Assembly (NCBI RefSeq): GCF_000308635.1
Contig: NZ_BAGD01000118.1
Coordinates: forward strand, 1 to 64,000
Origin: Nocardia otitidiscaviarum NBRC 14405
Lineage (GTDB): Bacteria > Actinomycetota > Actinomycetes > Mycobacteriales > Mycobacteriaceae
Length of the DNA: 64,000 nucleotides
Reading direction: 5' to 3'
Shown one piece after another: positions 32,580 to 39,372 of the stretch. The number at the start of each line of letters is the position of its first letter. Position 1 is the stretch's first letter. The notes below the pieces were generated by a model. That model made no database searches and was not told the origin of the DNA. It was given only the letters and a program-made list of their open reading frames with translations. The position numbers and the translations under genes are program-made.

Positions 32580-32975
32580 TCAAGCGGGATAGCAGTCGTA
32601 GCTCTCCTGCCGCAGCACCCGGCCCGTATCGTCGTAGGTGAGGAACATTGCCACGTCCGCATGCAGGGCGTCGCCTGCCCGAAGGTCACCCAGCTGTTGC
32701 GCCAGTACCCCGGACCATCGAAGTTGCAGAGCGACACGGCGGTCCGCGGCAGTCACGCTGCGAATGTCGTAGCGCTGCGATTCGAGCATGCGGGCGCCGA
32801 CGACAGAAGCCTCGAGCATGGCGTCCAAGGCTCGGGTCCGGCCGGTCGGCGCTACCCGGCTGGGGTGTTCGACTTGGACCGCGTCGTGGTGAAAGAACGG
32901 GCGCAGATGTTCACCCGCGACCCCACTCTCCAACGCTTTCAGCAGTTCACGAGCCTTGAGTTCGAAGTCGATCAT
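32580..32975 (-). CDS. NTF2-like (SnoaL/DUF4440-type) protein
   Basis: 131 residues. An N-terminal helix pair (IDFELKARELLKALESG) followed by HHDAVQVEHPSRV, LDAMLEASVVGARMLES and DVAMFLTYDDTGRVLRQESYDCY fits the NTF2-like cone fold used by small isomerases and ligand-binding proteins. ATG at 32975 is chosen; a TTG at 32984 would fall inside a palindrome. It is divergent from the MarR gene and is probably its target. Substrate unknown. Confidence 0.75.
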   Translation of the reverse strand: MIDFELKARELLKALESGVAGEHLRPFFHHDAVQVEHPSRVAPTGRTRALDAMLEASVVGARMLESQRYDIRSVTAADRRVALQLRWSGVLAQQLGDLRAGDALHADVAMFLTYDDTGRVLRQESYDCYPA

Positions 32976-32979
32976 ATTC

Positions 32980-33015
32980 AACAACCATAGTTGTTCACCT
33001 CTAGTTGCTCAACTA
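32980..33015. promoter_or_regulatory. paired MarR-type palindromes
   Basis: AACAAC-CATA-GTTGTT at 32980-32995 and TAGTTG-CT-CAACTA at 33002-33015 fill the gap between the NTF2-like and MarR genes. Related half-site GTTG/CAAC is used in both, as expected for one dimeric regulator that binds twice. Confidence 0.65.
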
Positions 33016-33026
33016 AGATTGTTTAT

Positions 33027-33515
33027 ATGAGCGACCTGGAACTCGCAGAACTGGATATCCCGACCCTCGCCATGCTGACTGGCGAGGCGGTCCGTGCGCG
33101 GGTGACCCAGCAGGTCCACGACATGGGTTTCACCGATATCCGCCCGGCACACGGATACATTTTCCAGCACCTGATCGACCGCAACCCCACCGTCGGTGAG
33201 CTCGCCTCCCTGCTGGGCATGACCCAGCAGGGAGCATCGAAGCTCGTGGTCGAACTCGAGAAACTCGGCTATGTCAGCCGCACCAGCGACCCCGCGGACC
33301 ACCGGGTTCGACGAATAGCTCTCACCGGCCGCGGCACCGCCTGCATCACGGCTGCACGCGAGGCGCGCGCGAAATGGCAATCGGTCCTGGTGCGACAACT
33401 GGGGGCATCCGGTACAGCCGCCCTGACCACCGGCTTGGCCGCTTTCGCCGAACAACTCGGGATCGAGGACGCGGTGCGCCACCGGCAGGTGCAGCTGCCG
33501 CCACACGAACAGTGA
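33027..33515 (+). CDS. MarR family regulator
   Basis: 162 residues. Winged helix at about 52-100: PTVGELASLLGMTQQGASKLVVELEKLG, then wing SRTSDPADHRVRRIALT with the DxR signature. ATG at 33027 lies 12 bp after the second palindrome, so it is probably autorepressed and also represses the divergent NTF2-like gene. Confidence 0.9.
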   Translation: MSDLELAELDIPTLAMLTGEAVRARVTQQVHDMGFTDIRPAHGYIFQHLIDRNPTVGELASLLGMTQQGASKLVVELEKLGYVSRTSDPADHRVRRIALTGRGTACITAAREARAKWQSVLVRQLGASGTAALTTGLAAFAEQLGIEDAVRHRQVQLPPHEQ

Positions 33516-33650
33516 AGCAGTGCGCCGACTGCGAGGCCCAGCATCACGGTGCCATGGTCTTGACCGTCGGTGTCGGCTGGCGCGTGGCCGCCCCAACAGT
33601 GGCGATGCGTTCGCGCATGATCACGAGGGAACCGGGATAAGTTCGACGTC

Positions 33651-34061
33651 GTGACCGAGCTCCGGACCTTCCGTCGCGCATGCTACGAAGCTGCGCGCCG
33701 CACCGGTGGCACGGTGAGCGAGTTCCGTCTGACTGAGAGCGTGACCCCGAACTTCCACCAGGCAGTTATCGCCTACCACGACCATCAGGTCGCGGTCGTT
33801 GCGTTGCGCGATTCGGCGGTGCTCGCGGTCGCCGAACCCCGAGTGATCGACGATGCGGCGACCGAGTCTGGACCACTGACCTTCATCGGGTCCCCAGACC
33901 TGGTCGCTGCCCTGGCCGAGCAATCAGGGTTCGAAATCCTCACATCAGCCGAACTCGCCCAGCCCTTCGACGCAGCAGCTTGGCCCGAACTCGACCGACA
34001 CGACATCCGGCACTGGAAACCGCAGACCGTCGGCGAGGCGCTGTTCAACTACTGGGACTGA
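33651..34061 (+). CDS. conserved hypothetical protein
   Basis: 136 residues, starting with GTG. Segments VAVVALRDSAVLAVAEPRVID and FIGSPDLVAALAEQSGFEILT look like alternating beta strands and helices. The C-terminus WKPQTVGEALFNYWD resembles the ends of several actinobacterial proteins of unknown function. No signal peptide or membrane helix. It is the last chromosomal gene before the left end of the integrative element. Confidence 0.65.
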   Translation: MTELRTFRRACYEAARRTGGTVSEFRLTESVTPNFHQAVIAYHDHQVAVVALRDSAVLAVAEPRVIDDAATESGPLTFIGSPDLVAALAEQSGFEILTSAELAQPFDAAAWPELDRHDIRHWKPQTVGEALFNYWD

Positions 34062-34112
34062 AACGGTGCACCACCAGCACCTGCGTTGGTCAGAATTCGC
34101 AGGCAGCCGGGC

Positions 34113-34165
34113 TAATTGAGCCCCGCGTAGCTGTGCAGCCCGCTCACCACGATGTTGATGATGAA
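34113..34165 (-). pseudogene. ccsB: displaced original 3' end of ccsB (left attachment site)
   Basis: Read on the minus strand this encodes FIINIVVSGLHSYAGLN and a TAG stop, the same C-terminus as intact ccsB at 42190. Bases 34140-34165 are identical to 42218-42243; the remaining differences up to the stop are all synonymous. It is the stump left when the element integrated and supplied its own ccsB 3' end on the right. Confidence 0.9.
34140..34165. other. attL core
   Basis: 26 bp identical to 42218-42243. Identity ends abruptly at 34165/42243, where element sequence begins on this side. Crossover by the integrase presumably occurred within this core. Confidence 0.85.
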
Positions 34166-34266
34166 GATCTACGTGGAGATTTGTGGTCGTTAGCCGCAGC
34201 CATCTCGGCTATTCACCTGGCCCTTTCGTGTTGGCCAGTTCAAGCCGCGAGCAGTGGTTGGAATCT

Positions 34267-34288
34267 CTACTGCGTACTTCCTGCGTAC
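34267..34288 (+). other. candidate integrase arm-binding sites, left
   Basis: TGCGTAC at 34271-34277 and 34282-34288, 11 bp apart. The first is part of CTACTGCGTAC, also present at 42117-42127 inside the right end. Matching paired sites at both ends, about 90-105 bp from the cores, fit arm-type sites of a tyrosine integrase. Confidence 0.6.
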
Positions 34289-34554
34289 GCCGATGTCCGC
34301 TCCGCTGTCCTCCGCTACCCAGCCGGGCGGACACCCCGGCCACACGGCGGACAGCCAAGAGCACGGGTGGCCACCGGAGCGGACCCGAGCGGGCCACCTG
34401 ATGTTGCGCGTCCGGTGGCTCACTCAAGTGGCGAACTGTTGCATAGAAGCCGCTTCGGGTAACATATGACCTAGAAGTTTGACCTGACAGCAAAGCAAGA
34501 GGGCCAGGTCTGCTGGCACAGATCTGACCCTCGCGATGTGAGTAGTCGCACTGA
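34289..34554. other. left end of element: no gene except a terminator hairpin
   Basis: No convincing gene. An imperfect hairpin at 34499-34532 (GAGGGCCAGGTCTG with CAGATCTGACCCTC, 12 of 14 paired) lies downstream of the tiny minus-strand gene and is probably its terminator. Confidence 0.5.
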
Positions 34555-34692
34555 CTAGTACATCAGCATCTGCACCAAGAGTGCGGCTGCAAGCAGTGCT
34601 GACAGCCGAACGCGAAGGACGACAAGGACCTTGGTTCCGGACATCCGGGCCAGGGTCTTTGCCTTGTCGCGATGCTTACGCTTCCTCGACAT
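34555..34692 (-). CDS. 45-residue basic membrane peptide
   Basis: Sequence begins MSRKRKHRDKAKTLARMSG, a very basic head, and ends in a hydrophobic stretch LLAAALLVQMLMY. AAAGGTGG lies 8 bp before the ATG and a hairpin follows about 20-50 bp after the stop, so it has the signals of a real small gene. It might be a membrane-active peptide (toxin, holin-like or pore). No family recognised. Confidence 0.5.
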   Translation of the reverse strand: MSRKRKHRDKAKTLARMSGTKVLVVLRVRLSALLAAALLVQMLMY

Positions 34693-34907
34693 CGTTGCTT
34701 CCACCTTTCTTATCCGGACAGCGGCACCTCTGCTGGTGTCGCTGCCTGGACAAGGAAGGTGGTTCTCCGATCATCCCGTTGCCGGGAGATCGGTTCGCAG
34801 ACAATAGTACTCGATCGCAACGCTTCGTCTGTACAAGCAGCCGAACCAGCAGGTCAACAGCCGATCATGGGCGACGCACCAAGGGCATCAGAGGCTTTCA
34901 CTGACAG

Positions 34908-35546
34908 TCACCCCGCACTGATTTGAAACACGCCACCACAGCTGCCGCAACAGATCGGTCCCACCTCATAGGTGCTACGGGAGACGCGGATCTTGCGCCC
35001 GCAATCGCATTCGGCGGACAGGCCGTTGTTGTTCGATGTCCTGCCACCGCGACGCTCGGGTTCACGACGGCGGTAGGCCACAAGCGCGAGGTTAAGCTCT
35101 TCCAACTCGCTGTCGTAGCGTCTGGTGGTGGCGTCCGGCACGGTGGTGAGTGACCAGCCGAGTTTCGGGTGTTGCGCAAGGTACAGTCCAAGCTCTTCGC
35201 CGAGGGCACGGTATCGCTGGTTGTGCCAACGACCTTGGCGGCTGGTGTCTTTGATCCCGCGCGTGACCGCGATGCCGTGCGCGGCCTCATGGAGAAGGGT
35301 TCCGAGAACATCGGTCGCGCCGCGTTGGAGTCCTTCGCCACCGATGAACAGCTCATGGAGTTCATATTCGCCGCGTATCCAGCGGTGTGGCGCAAAGTGT
35401 CCGAGAGTGAGCCCGTTACCGCTCATCGATCCGGAGCCAACGGTCAGCACTGCGTCAGGCACGTCGGAGTGCAGGTGGCGGATTTTCACCCACGTGGTTT
35501 CGAGGGCGGAGACGAGCAGGCCCGTGATGGTGTCGGAGTCGGTCAT
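34908..35546 (-). CDS. SprT-like zinc metallopeptidase-fold protein
   Basis: 212 residues. HEAAH at 86-90 (VLGTLLHEAAHGIAVTRG) is an HExxH zinc site, with His108 (GRWHNQRYRALGEELGL) a likely third ligand. The C-terminus is a zinc ribbon with C180, C182, C199/C200 and C203. This is the SprT-like layout; eukaryotic relatives (Spartan) cleave DNA-protein crosslinks. Members are frequent on actinobacterial plasmids, ICEs and phages. The ATG at 35546 fits the family; a TTG at 35588 would lie within a palindrome. Confidence 0.8.
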   Translation of the reverse strand: MTDSDTITGLLVSALETTWVKIRHLHSDVPDAVLTVGSGSMSGNGLTLGHFAPHRWIRGEYELHELFIGGEGLQRGATDVLGTLLHEAAHGIAVTRGIKDTSRQGRWHNQRYRALGEELGLYLAQHPKLGWSLTTVPDATTRRYDSELEELNLALVAYRRREPERRGGRTSNNNGLSAECDCGRKIRVSRSTYEVGPICCGSCGGVFQISAG

Positions 35547-35570
35547 GGTGTCCGAAAGCCCTTCCGGGAC

Positions 35571-35664
35571 TTGACACGTACGTGTCAACGGGACCGGGCT
35601 CGACGCACGTGCCCAAAGTTGGGCACCTGATGGTGCCTGCCGGGTGTTGACACGTACGTGTCAA
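35571..35664. promoter_or_regulatory. three perfect palindromes upstream of the SprT-like gene
   Basis: TTGACACGTACGTGTCAA occurs identically at 35571-35588 and 35647-35664. Between them GTGCCCAA-AG-TTGGGCAC lies at 35609-35626. Identical 18-bp palindromes 76 bp apart are a strong sign of cooperative operator sites for an element-encoded regulator, possibly controlling SprT-like expression or replication. Confidence 0.7.
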
Positions 35665-36210
35665 TGAATGGGGTACCGGCGGGACCGTGGATTCCCTGGG
35701 CGCGCGCCGCGTTCCCGCCGGGGCAGGCCCGGTGGCCTGCCCGCTCCGCCTGCCCTTCGTGCCGCAGGAACCGAGGATGTGCGGCAACGCGCCGGGCGTG
35801 CGCGGGCGAATTCCGCTGCACCTCACCGTGGCCGGAGTCGCCGGGCCGTAGGCAGAATTCGTTCGCGCCGGGCGCGGGGCCGCACATCCTTGGGGGCGGC
35901 GCGATTACACTGCGGCGCGCGCCCAGGGAATCTGCTCCGGACCGAGGCCATCTCCGGGCAGTGGCGTACTCCCCACCGCAGCAGTCACGACCGACCGGGC
36001 CACTCCGCGCCGTCGCCGTTCATGCCGGACGTCACCATCTCGCCGACGCTCCGGACGTCACCATGTACGCCACCGCCGCGACCGCACCCACTTCTACGTA
36101 ACCCACTACCCGACCGCAGCCGACGCATCCATACCAATCTCTCGCACTGATAACCAAACTATTGCTCTTACAACGTTTCTCGCTCCCACCGCCTCTGATC
36201 TCTCCTATTT

Positions 36211-36275
36211 CTGTTTCTCGTCAGGGACACCAAATGCCACCGAAGGGGGTTTTTGGTGTCCCTGACGAGAAACAG
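36211..36275. repeat. 24-bp perfect inverted repeat
   Basis: Arms 36211-36234 and 36252-36275 are exact reverse complements around a 17-nt loop. Each arm includes CGTCAGGGACACC or its complement. It is not next to a gene end, so a plain terminator is less likely than a replication or transfer structure. Confidence 0.85.
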
Positions 36276-36351
36276 ACCACCTAGGTCGAACATGCTGGTC
36301 AGGGCGGGGGGAGCGGGAAACGGACCGTAAAACTCGTCTACTGACCTTGTC

Positions 36352-36466
36352 GGGTTTTGGTTGGGTTTTGCAGAGGTAGACACAGGTTTTGTGGAGGCTG
36401 CACAGTGGTTCTCCGGGGTTTCTCCGCTCGCTAGACCAGGTTTGTGCGACCGCTGGACAGGGTTTG
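36352..36466 (+). repeat. helically phased GGGTTTTG-like repeats
   Basis: GGGTTTTG at 36352 and 36363, AGGTTTTG at 36384, GGGTTTC at 36416, AGGTTTG at 36438 and GGGTTTG at 36460. Spacings are 11, 21, 32, 22 and 22 bp, all near multiples of one helical turn, as for iterons or clustered binding sites. Confidence 0.5.
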
Positions 36467-36702
36467 GACGCCTGTTTTCCGGGGGCTTTACAGTTGATCT
36501 TGGCGGTCCGTTTAGCGCCGGTCGTCCCGCAAGATCGGGGCGCGGCGTGACCCGAAGGTTGCGAGATTCGTTCTGTCCTGCTTCCCGATGCGCAGGAGAC
36601 ACGGCACGGCGGGCTGACTCGTCCGGCGCTCGTCGGCAGTCGACCGGGGGTCTCGGCGGCGCAGTAGCGGGGCGTGGGCGCTGGATGGTACGGGTGCCAC
36701 CC

Positions 36703-36814
36703 CTACCGATTCCAGGGTCCGCGCGCCCCCTCGACCGAATTTCCCGCGCAGGCCGGTGCTCTCCGTCCGGCCCGGTGACGGAAATTCGGCCGGCGCGTCC
36801 CCCGGAATCGGTAG
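36703..36814. repeat. nested inverted repeats
   Basis: CTACCGATTCC at 36703-36713 pairs with GGAATCGGTAG at 36804-36814; inside it CCGAATTTCC at 36735-36744 pairs with GGAAATTCGG at 36780-36789. Centres differ by only about 3 bp. The segment could fold into one long structure; function unknown. Confidence 0.5.
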
Positions 36815-36914
36815 ATTCTGCGGCACCCACGGCGGGCCGATGAGCGGGCAGGGCGAGCCTGCCCGCCTCGGGACGCACCCCCGCCCCGCTACTCCTGTCC
36901 AGTTTTGCAATCGA

Positions 36915-37733
36915 TCAGTGCATGTGGGCGACGACGACGGTTTTGTCGTCATGCTGCTTTGCGCGCGGCACCGTTCTTCCCTCGGGATCGACCTCGGTTT
37001 CCCACCGATGGAGACGTTCGAGAAGTCCTGCTAGTTCGGCGCTGTCCATTCTGGCGATGTCCTGCCATCGGATTTCGAGGGGTTCGAGCAAGTCCGTCAC
37101 GCCGTCCGTGGCTATCGCGAACCATGCCAAGTCAGCTGCGGGCAATGTCGTGGTCACCGCATGTCGTGCTGCTTCCGGATCGGTGGAAGCTATCCAGTAC
37201 CCGCCCGGTCGATTCCGTAGACGGCGCTGCCCCTGCTGGAGTTCTGCCAGCAGTTTTCGGTGCTGGTCAGTGAAGCCGCAGCCATGTTGGAGCCTTGATC
37301 GGTACTCCGCGGACTGTGGTAGGCCAAGGTGTTCCAACCGGTCGTCGGAGTAGAACTCTTGAGACCCATTGTGGTAGCCGAGAACAACCGTGCTGTCGCC
37401 CAGAACGAACAGATCGACCAGTCCCTCGGCACGCTGCCTGACCATCGCGACAGTGGATGACGGCATGTTCCGCGATCCGGATGTGAGATCGAGCGCGGTG
37501 ACGGTCTCACGCAACGCGCATTCGAAAATGTCTGGCAGGGAGGGGGATTCATTACTCCTGTTCGCGATGGAATGCCCGAGGTGTTCGGCGTATACGCCAC
37601 CGGAGATCTTGTGCGCAACACCATGGTTCGTTGCGCCGTCCAGAACGATCACGGAGTTGTCCGTGACCATGAACCTATCGTCGTCGGACTTGGCGGGAAG
37701 TTGCGCTGATGCGATCCGAGAGAACATCACCAT
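36915..37733 (-). CDS. PP2C-type protein phosphatase
   Basis: 272 residues. The PP2C metal-site pattern is complete by eye: acidic SDDDRF at 16-21, VLDGAT with D32/G33, LGDS with D113, FAIATDGVTDLL with D210, and HDDKTVV with D262/D263. These Asp residues bind the two Mn/Mg ions that activate water for phosphoserine/threonine hydrolysis. There is no membrane helix or sensor domain. The gene overlaps the preceding HTH gene by 7 bp, so the two products are made together. Its phosphoprotein substrate is unknown and no kinase gene is present in the element. Confidence 0.82.
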   Translation of the reverse strand: MVMFSRIASAQLPAKSDDDRFMVTDNSVIVLDGATNHGVAHKISGGVYAEHLGHSIANRSNESPSLPDIFECALRETVTALDLTSGSRNMPSSTVAMVRQRAEGLVDLFVLGDSTVVLGYHNGSQEFYSDDRLEHLGLPQSAEYRSRLQHGCGFTDQHRKLLAELQQGQRRLRNRPGGYWIASTDPEAARHAVTTTLPAADLAWFAIATDGVTDLLEPLEIRWQDIARMDSAELAGLLERLHRWETEVDPEGRTVPRAKQHDDKTVVVAHMH

Positions 37734-38563
37734 GCATACGGCCCCGCGACTAATCGGCTGTTCTTTATCGCGAGGTTCTCATCGAAGTCGCAGTGGACCA
37801 CCCCGCTAACCGACTTGTTCTCGTGGCCGCCGAAAACCTTCGCCAGGTTCGTTTCAAGCCAGTGCGCGACACCCAGCGAACCAATGCTCATGATGCCCGC
37901 GATGTGCACGACGACGCGGTTACCCAATAGATGGCGGCCGAAGTAGCCGACATCGGACCGGATGGTCGAATCGCGACGGAACGGTGAGTCGAACCTCTCC
38001 CCTGTTCGATCGACGGTGATCCACCATCGGTCGTCCATCCGGGCGAAGTCCAAGTAGGGATCGTGAGCCAGGAGCGTGCGAGCGACAGGCGCTGACTTCG
38101 GCCCGCAGATTATGACCGCATCACCTGCTGGCACTTCCTGGCAGTCGGGCTCGATCGCAAGTTTCATCGTGGCCAGTGCCAATCGACTCAGCGTCGCCTC
38201 AATGGATGACTGCGCTGCGGTGTCCGAAGCGTCGAAGAAGGTCCGCTCACGACCGTCTTCGAAGCCGTACCGGCGCGGGATGCCGACTGCCACCGGTCCG
38301 ACACCGAAGAATGCCCGTTCCGGGTCCGGGGCTGAACTTCGGATCTGGGTGATTCGCCCCTTGGTGATGCCCAGTTCGCTCGCGATCTCGGTGTAGTTCA
38401 ACCCCAGGTACCGATGTGCCTCATCGATGGAAGCTCTGCGTAGGCGTGCAAGCTCCGCCGCGCGTTGCTGGTAGAGCGTGATGAGTTCGGTTGCGCGCCG
38501 ACCACGCCGCAGTGGGTCGGGGTCGCGGCGGACCGCTTCGAACTCATCGTCGCTAGGGTTCAC
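37727..38563 (-). CDS. sigma-region-4-like HTH protein with a C-terminal domain of unknown function
   Basis: 278 residues. The N-terminal 80 residues are helical, with a helix-turn-helix at about 52-77 (YLGLNYTEIASELGITKGRITQIRSS), as in sigma region 4. The C-terminal 140 residues form a globular domain: AVIICGPKSAPVARTLL, DDRWWITVDRTGE, VVVHIAGIMSIGSLGVAHWL and VHCDFDENLAI. The GPKSAP turn and the HIAGIxxxGSLG segment look ligand-binding, but I cannot name the family. It is the upstream gene of a two-gene unit with the PP2C phosphatase. Likely a sensor-regulator; function unknown. Confidence 0.7.
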   Translation of the reverse strand: MNPSDDEFEAVRRDPDPLRRGRRATELITLYQQRAAELARLRRASIDEAHRYLGLNYTEIASELGITKGRITQIRSSAPDPERAFFGVGPVAVGIPRRYGFEDGRERTFFDASDTAAQSSIEATLSRLALATMKLAIEPDCQEVPAGDAVIICGPKSAPVARTLLAHDPYLDFARMDDRWWITVDRTGERFDSPFRRDSTIRSDVGYFGRHLLGNRVVVHIAGIMSIGSLGVAHWLETNLAKVFGGHENKSVSGVVHCDFDENLAIKNSRLVAGPYAW

Positions 38564-38811
38564 AGGCTCAGTTTAGGGGGTATTGACTCACGCCAGCAGG
38601 TGCGCCTACCCTGTGGTTTATACCACTAAATCGACATCGGACAACTTGGCAACGTTGGTTTAGGGGTATAAATCGACGCTCGTTCGAACGAGCCTGCGTC
38701 GAAAGGTGAAGGCTCCCCGGCGATTCGCGTCGACGGGGAGCCCGTAACCGAAGCGGTAGCCGCCGCTTCGATCATTTATCCACTTCAGAGACGTTAGGAA
38801 CCACTGAAGCA
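38564..38811. promoter_or_regulatory. divergent control region with three TTTAG(N)GGTATA sites and leader hairpins
   Basis: TTTAGGGGGTATT at 38572, TTTAGTGGTATA on the minus strand at 38619-38630 and TTTAGGGGTATA at 38659-38670 are three copies of one motif between the HTH/PP2C unit and the rightward operon. They are followed by hairpins CGACGC/GCGTCG (38674-38701, with inner CTCGTTCGAACGAG), GGCTCCCCG/CGGGGAGCC (38711-38742) and GAAGCGG/CCGCTTC (38750-38769) before the ATG at 38812. A TATAAA at 38667 could be a -10 element. Confidence 0.6.
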
Positions 38812-39372
38812 ATGTCTATCGTAGTAGACCAACCCCAAGGTTCGGCAGCGCTGAGCAGCGACGGTGCCGGTACCCCGAACGTTCGGCTGGCGGCCGTGAT
38901 GGGTGGGCTGCGGCTCAGTAATCACGGTCTGGCACGGCGGATGCGCGATGCGAGTCGTCTGGACGGCGGCAAGCCGCTGTCGACCACGAACACTCATATC
39001 GCGAAATACGTTGCGGGCATCCACCGTCCGACACCGCGCACGTGTCAGGTGATGTTGAACGTGCTCTCGCAGCTGGCGAACAACTCATTCGCTCCGGCCG
39101 ATATCGGCTACCCAGATGTGGTGCTGGAGTTCGATCCCGAGGCCAAGGATCTGTCCGGGGTCTTCTTCCCGCCCCGGTTCACCTTCGCCGGGGTCTGCAT
39201 TTGGTGCCATCGGCGCGGCTGCAATGACCGGCGCTGCCGCGATCGGCACCGTGCGGTGGAGTGGGCGGTGTGCTCGCTGTGCGACGGCGCGGCGCTGGAA
39301 TGCACCTGCACCTTCGGCATGGTCGCGATCACACCCACCTTGGTGACCACAGTCAAGGAGGTCTCCCGATGA
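38812..39372 (+). CDS. HTH plus eight-cysteine (zinc-binding) protein, paralog 1
   Basis: 186 residues. The N-terminal half has an XRE-like arrangement (LRLSNHGLARRMRDAS...NTHIAKYVAGIHRPTPRTCQVM) in which a helix pair is followed by a recognition-like helix. The C-terminal half has C129, C132, C137, C142, C154, C157, C164 and C166 (CIWCHRRGCNDRRC; CSLCDGAALECTC), enough for two zinc sites. It is the first gene of an operon; its stop overlaps the start of its paralog (ATGA). Unknown family; probably a DNA-binding regulator or replication accessory. Confidence 0.72.
   Translation: MSIVVDQPQGSAALSSDGAGTPNVRLAAVMGGLRLSNHGLARRMRDASRLDGGKPLSTTNTHIAKYVAGIHRPTPRTCQVMLNVLSQLANNSFAPADIGYPDVVLEFDPEAKDLSGVFFPPRFTFAGVCIWCHRRGCNDRRCRDRHRAVEWAVCSLCDGAALECTCTFGMVAITPTLVTTVKEVSR

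Larger units (their letters stand above)
35665..36914. other. 1.25-kb non-coding region with origin-like structure
   Basis: No open frame here has convincing protein features. It contains a 24-bp perfect inverted repeat (36211-36275), a phased series of GGGTTTTG-like repeats (36352-36466) and nested inverted repeats (36703-36814). Base composition varies sharply, with an AT-richer stretch at 36100-36210. Such density of structure fits an origin of replication or transfer, but this is inference. Confidence 0.5.

Noticed and set aside
34289..34554. Possible small genes at the left end of the element
   Set aside because: Several short frames exist on both strands but none has a ribosome site or recognisable features.
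36211..36275. Reading the 24-bp inverted repeat as terminal repeats of an insertion sequence
   Set aside because: The arms are separated by only 17 bp, so no transposase or cargo lies between them; a hairpin structure is the simpler view.
36168..36878. 236-residue frame on the minus strand in the element's non-coding region
   Set aside because: Pro/Arg/Ser-rich with no recognisable fold, crossing the perfect inverted repeat and phased repeats; it looks like chance translation of structured DNA.
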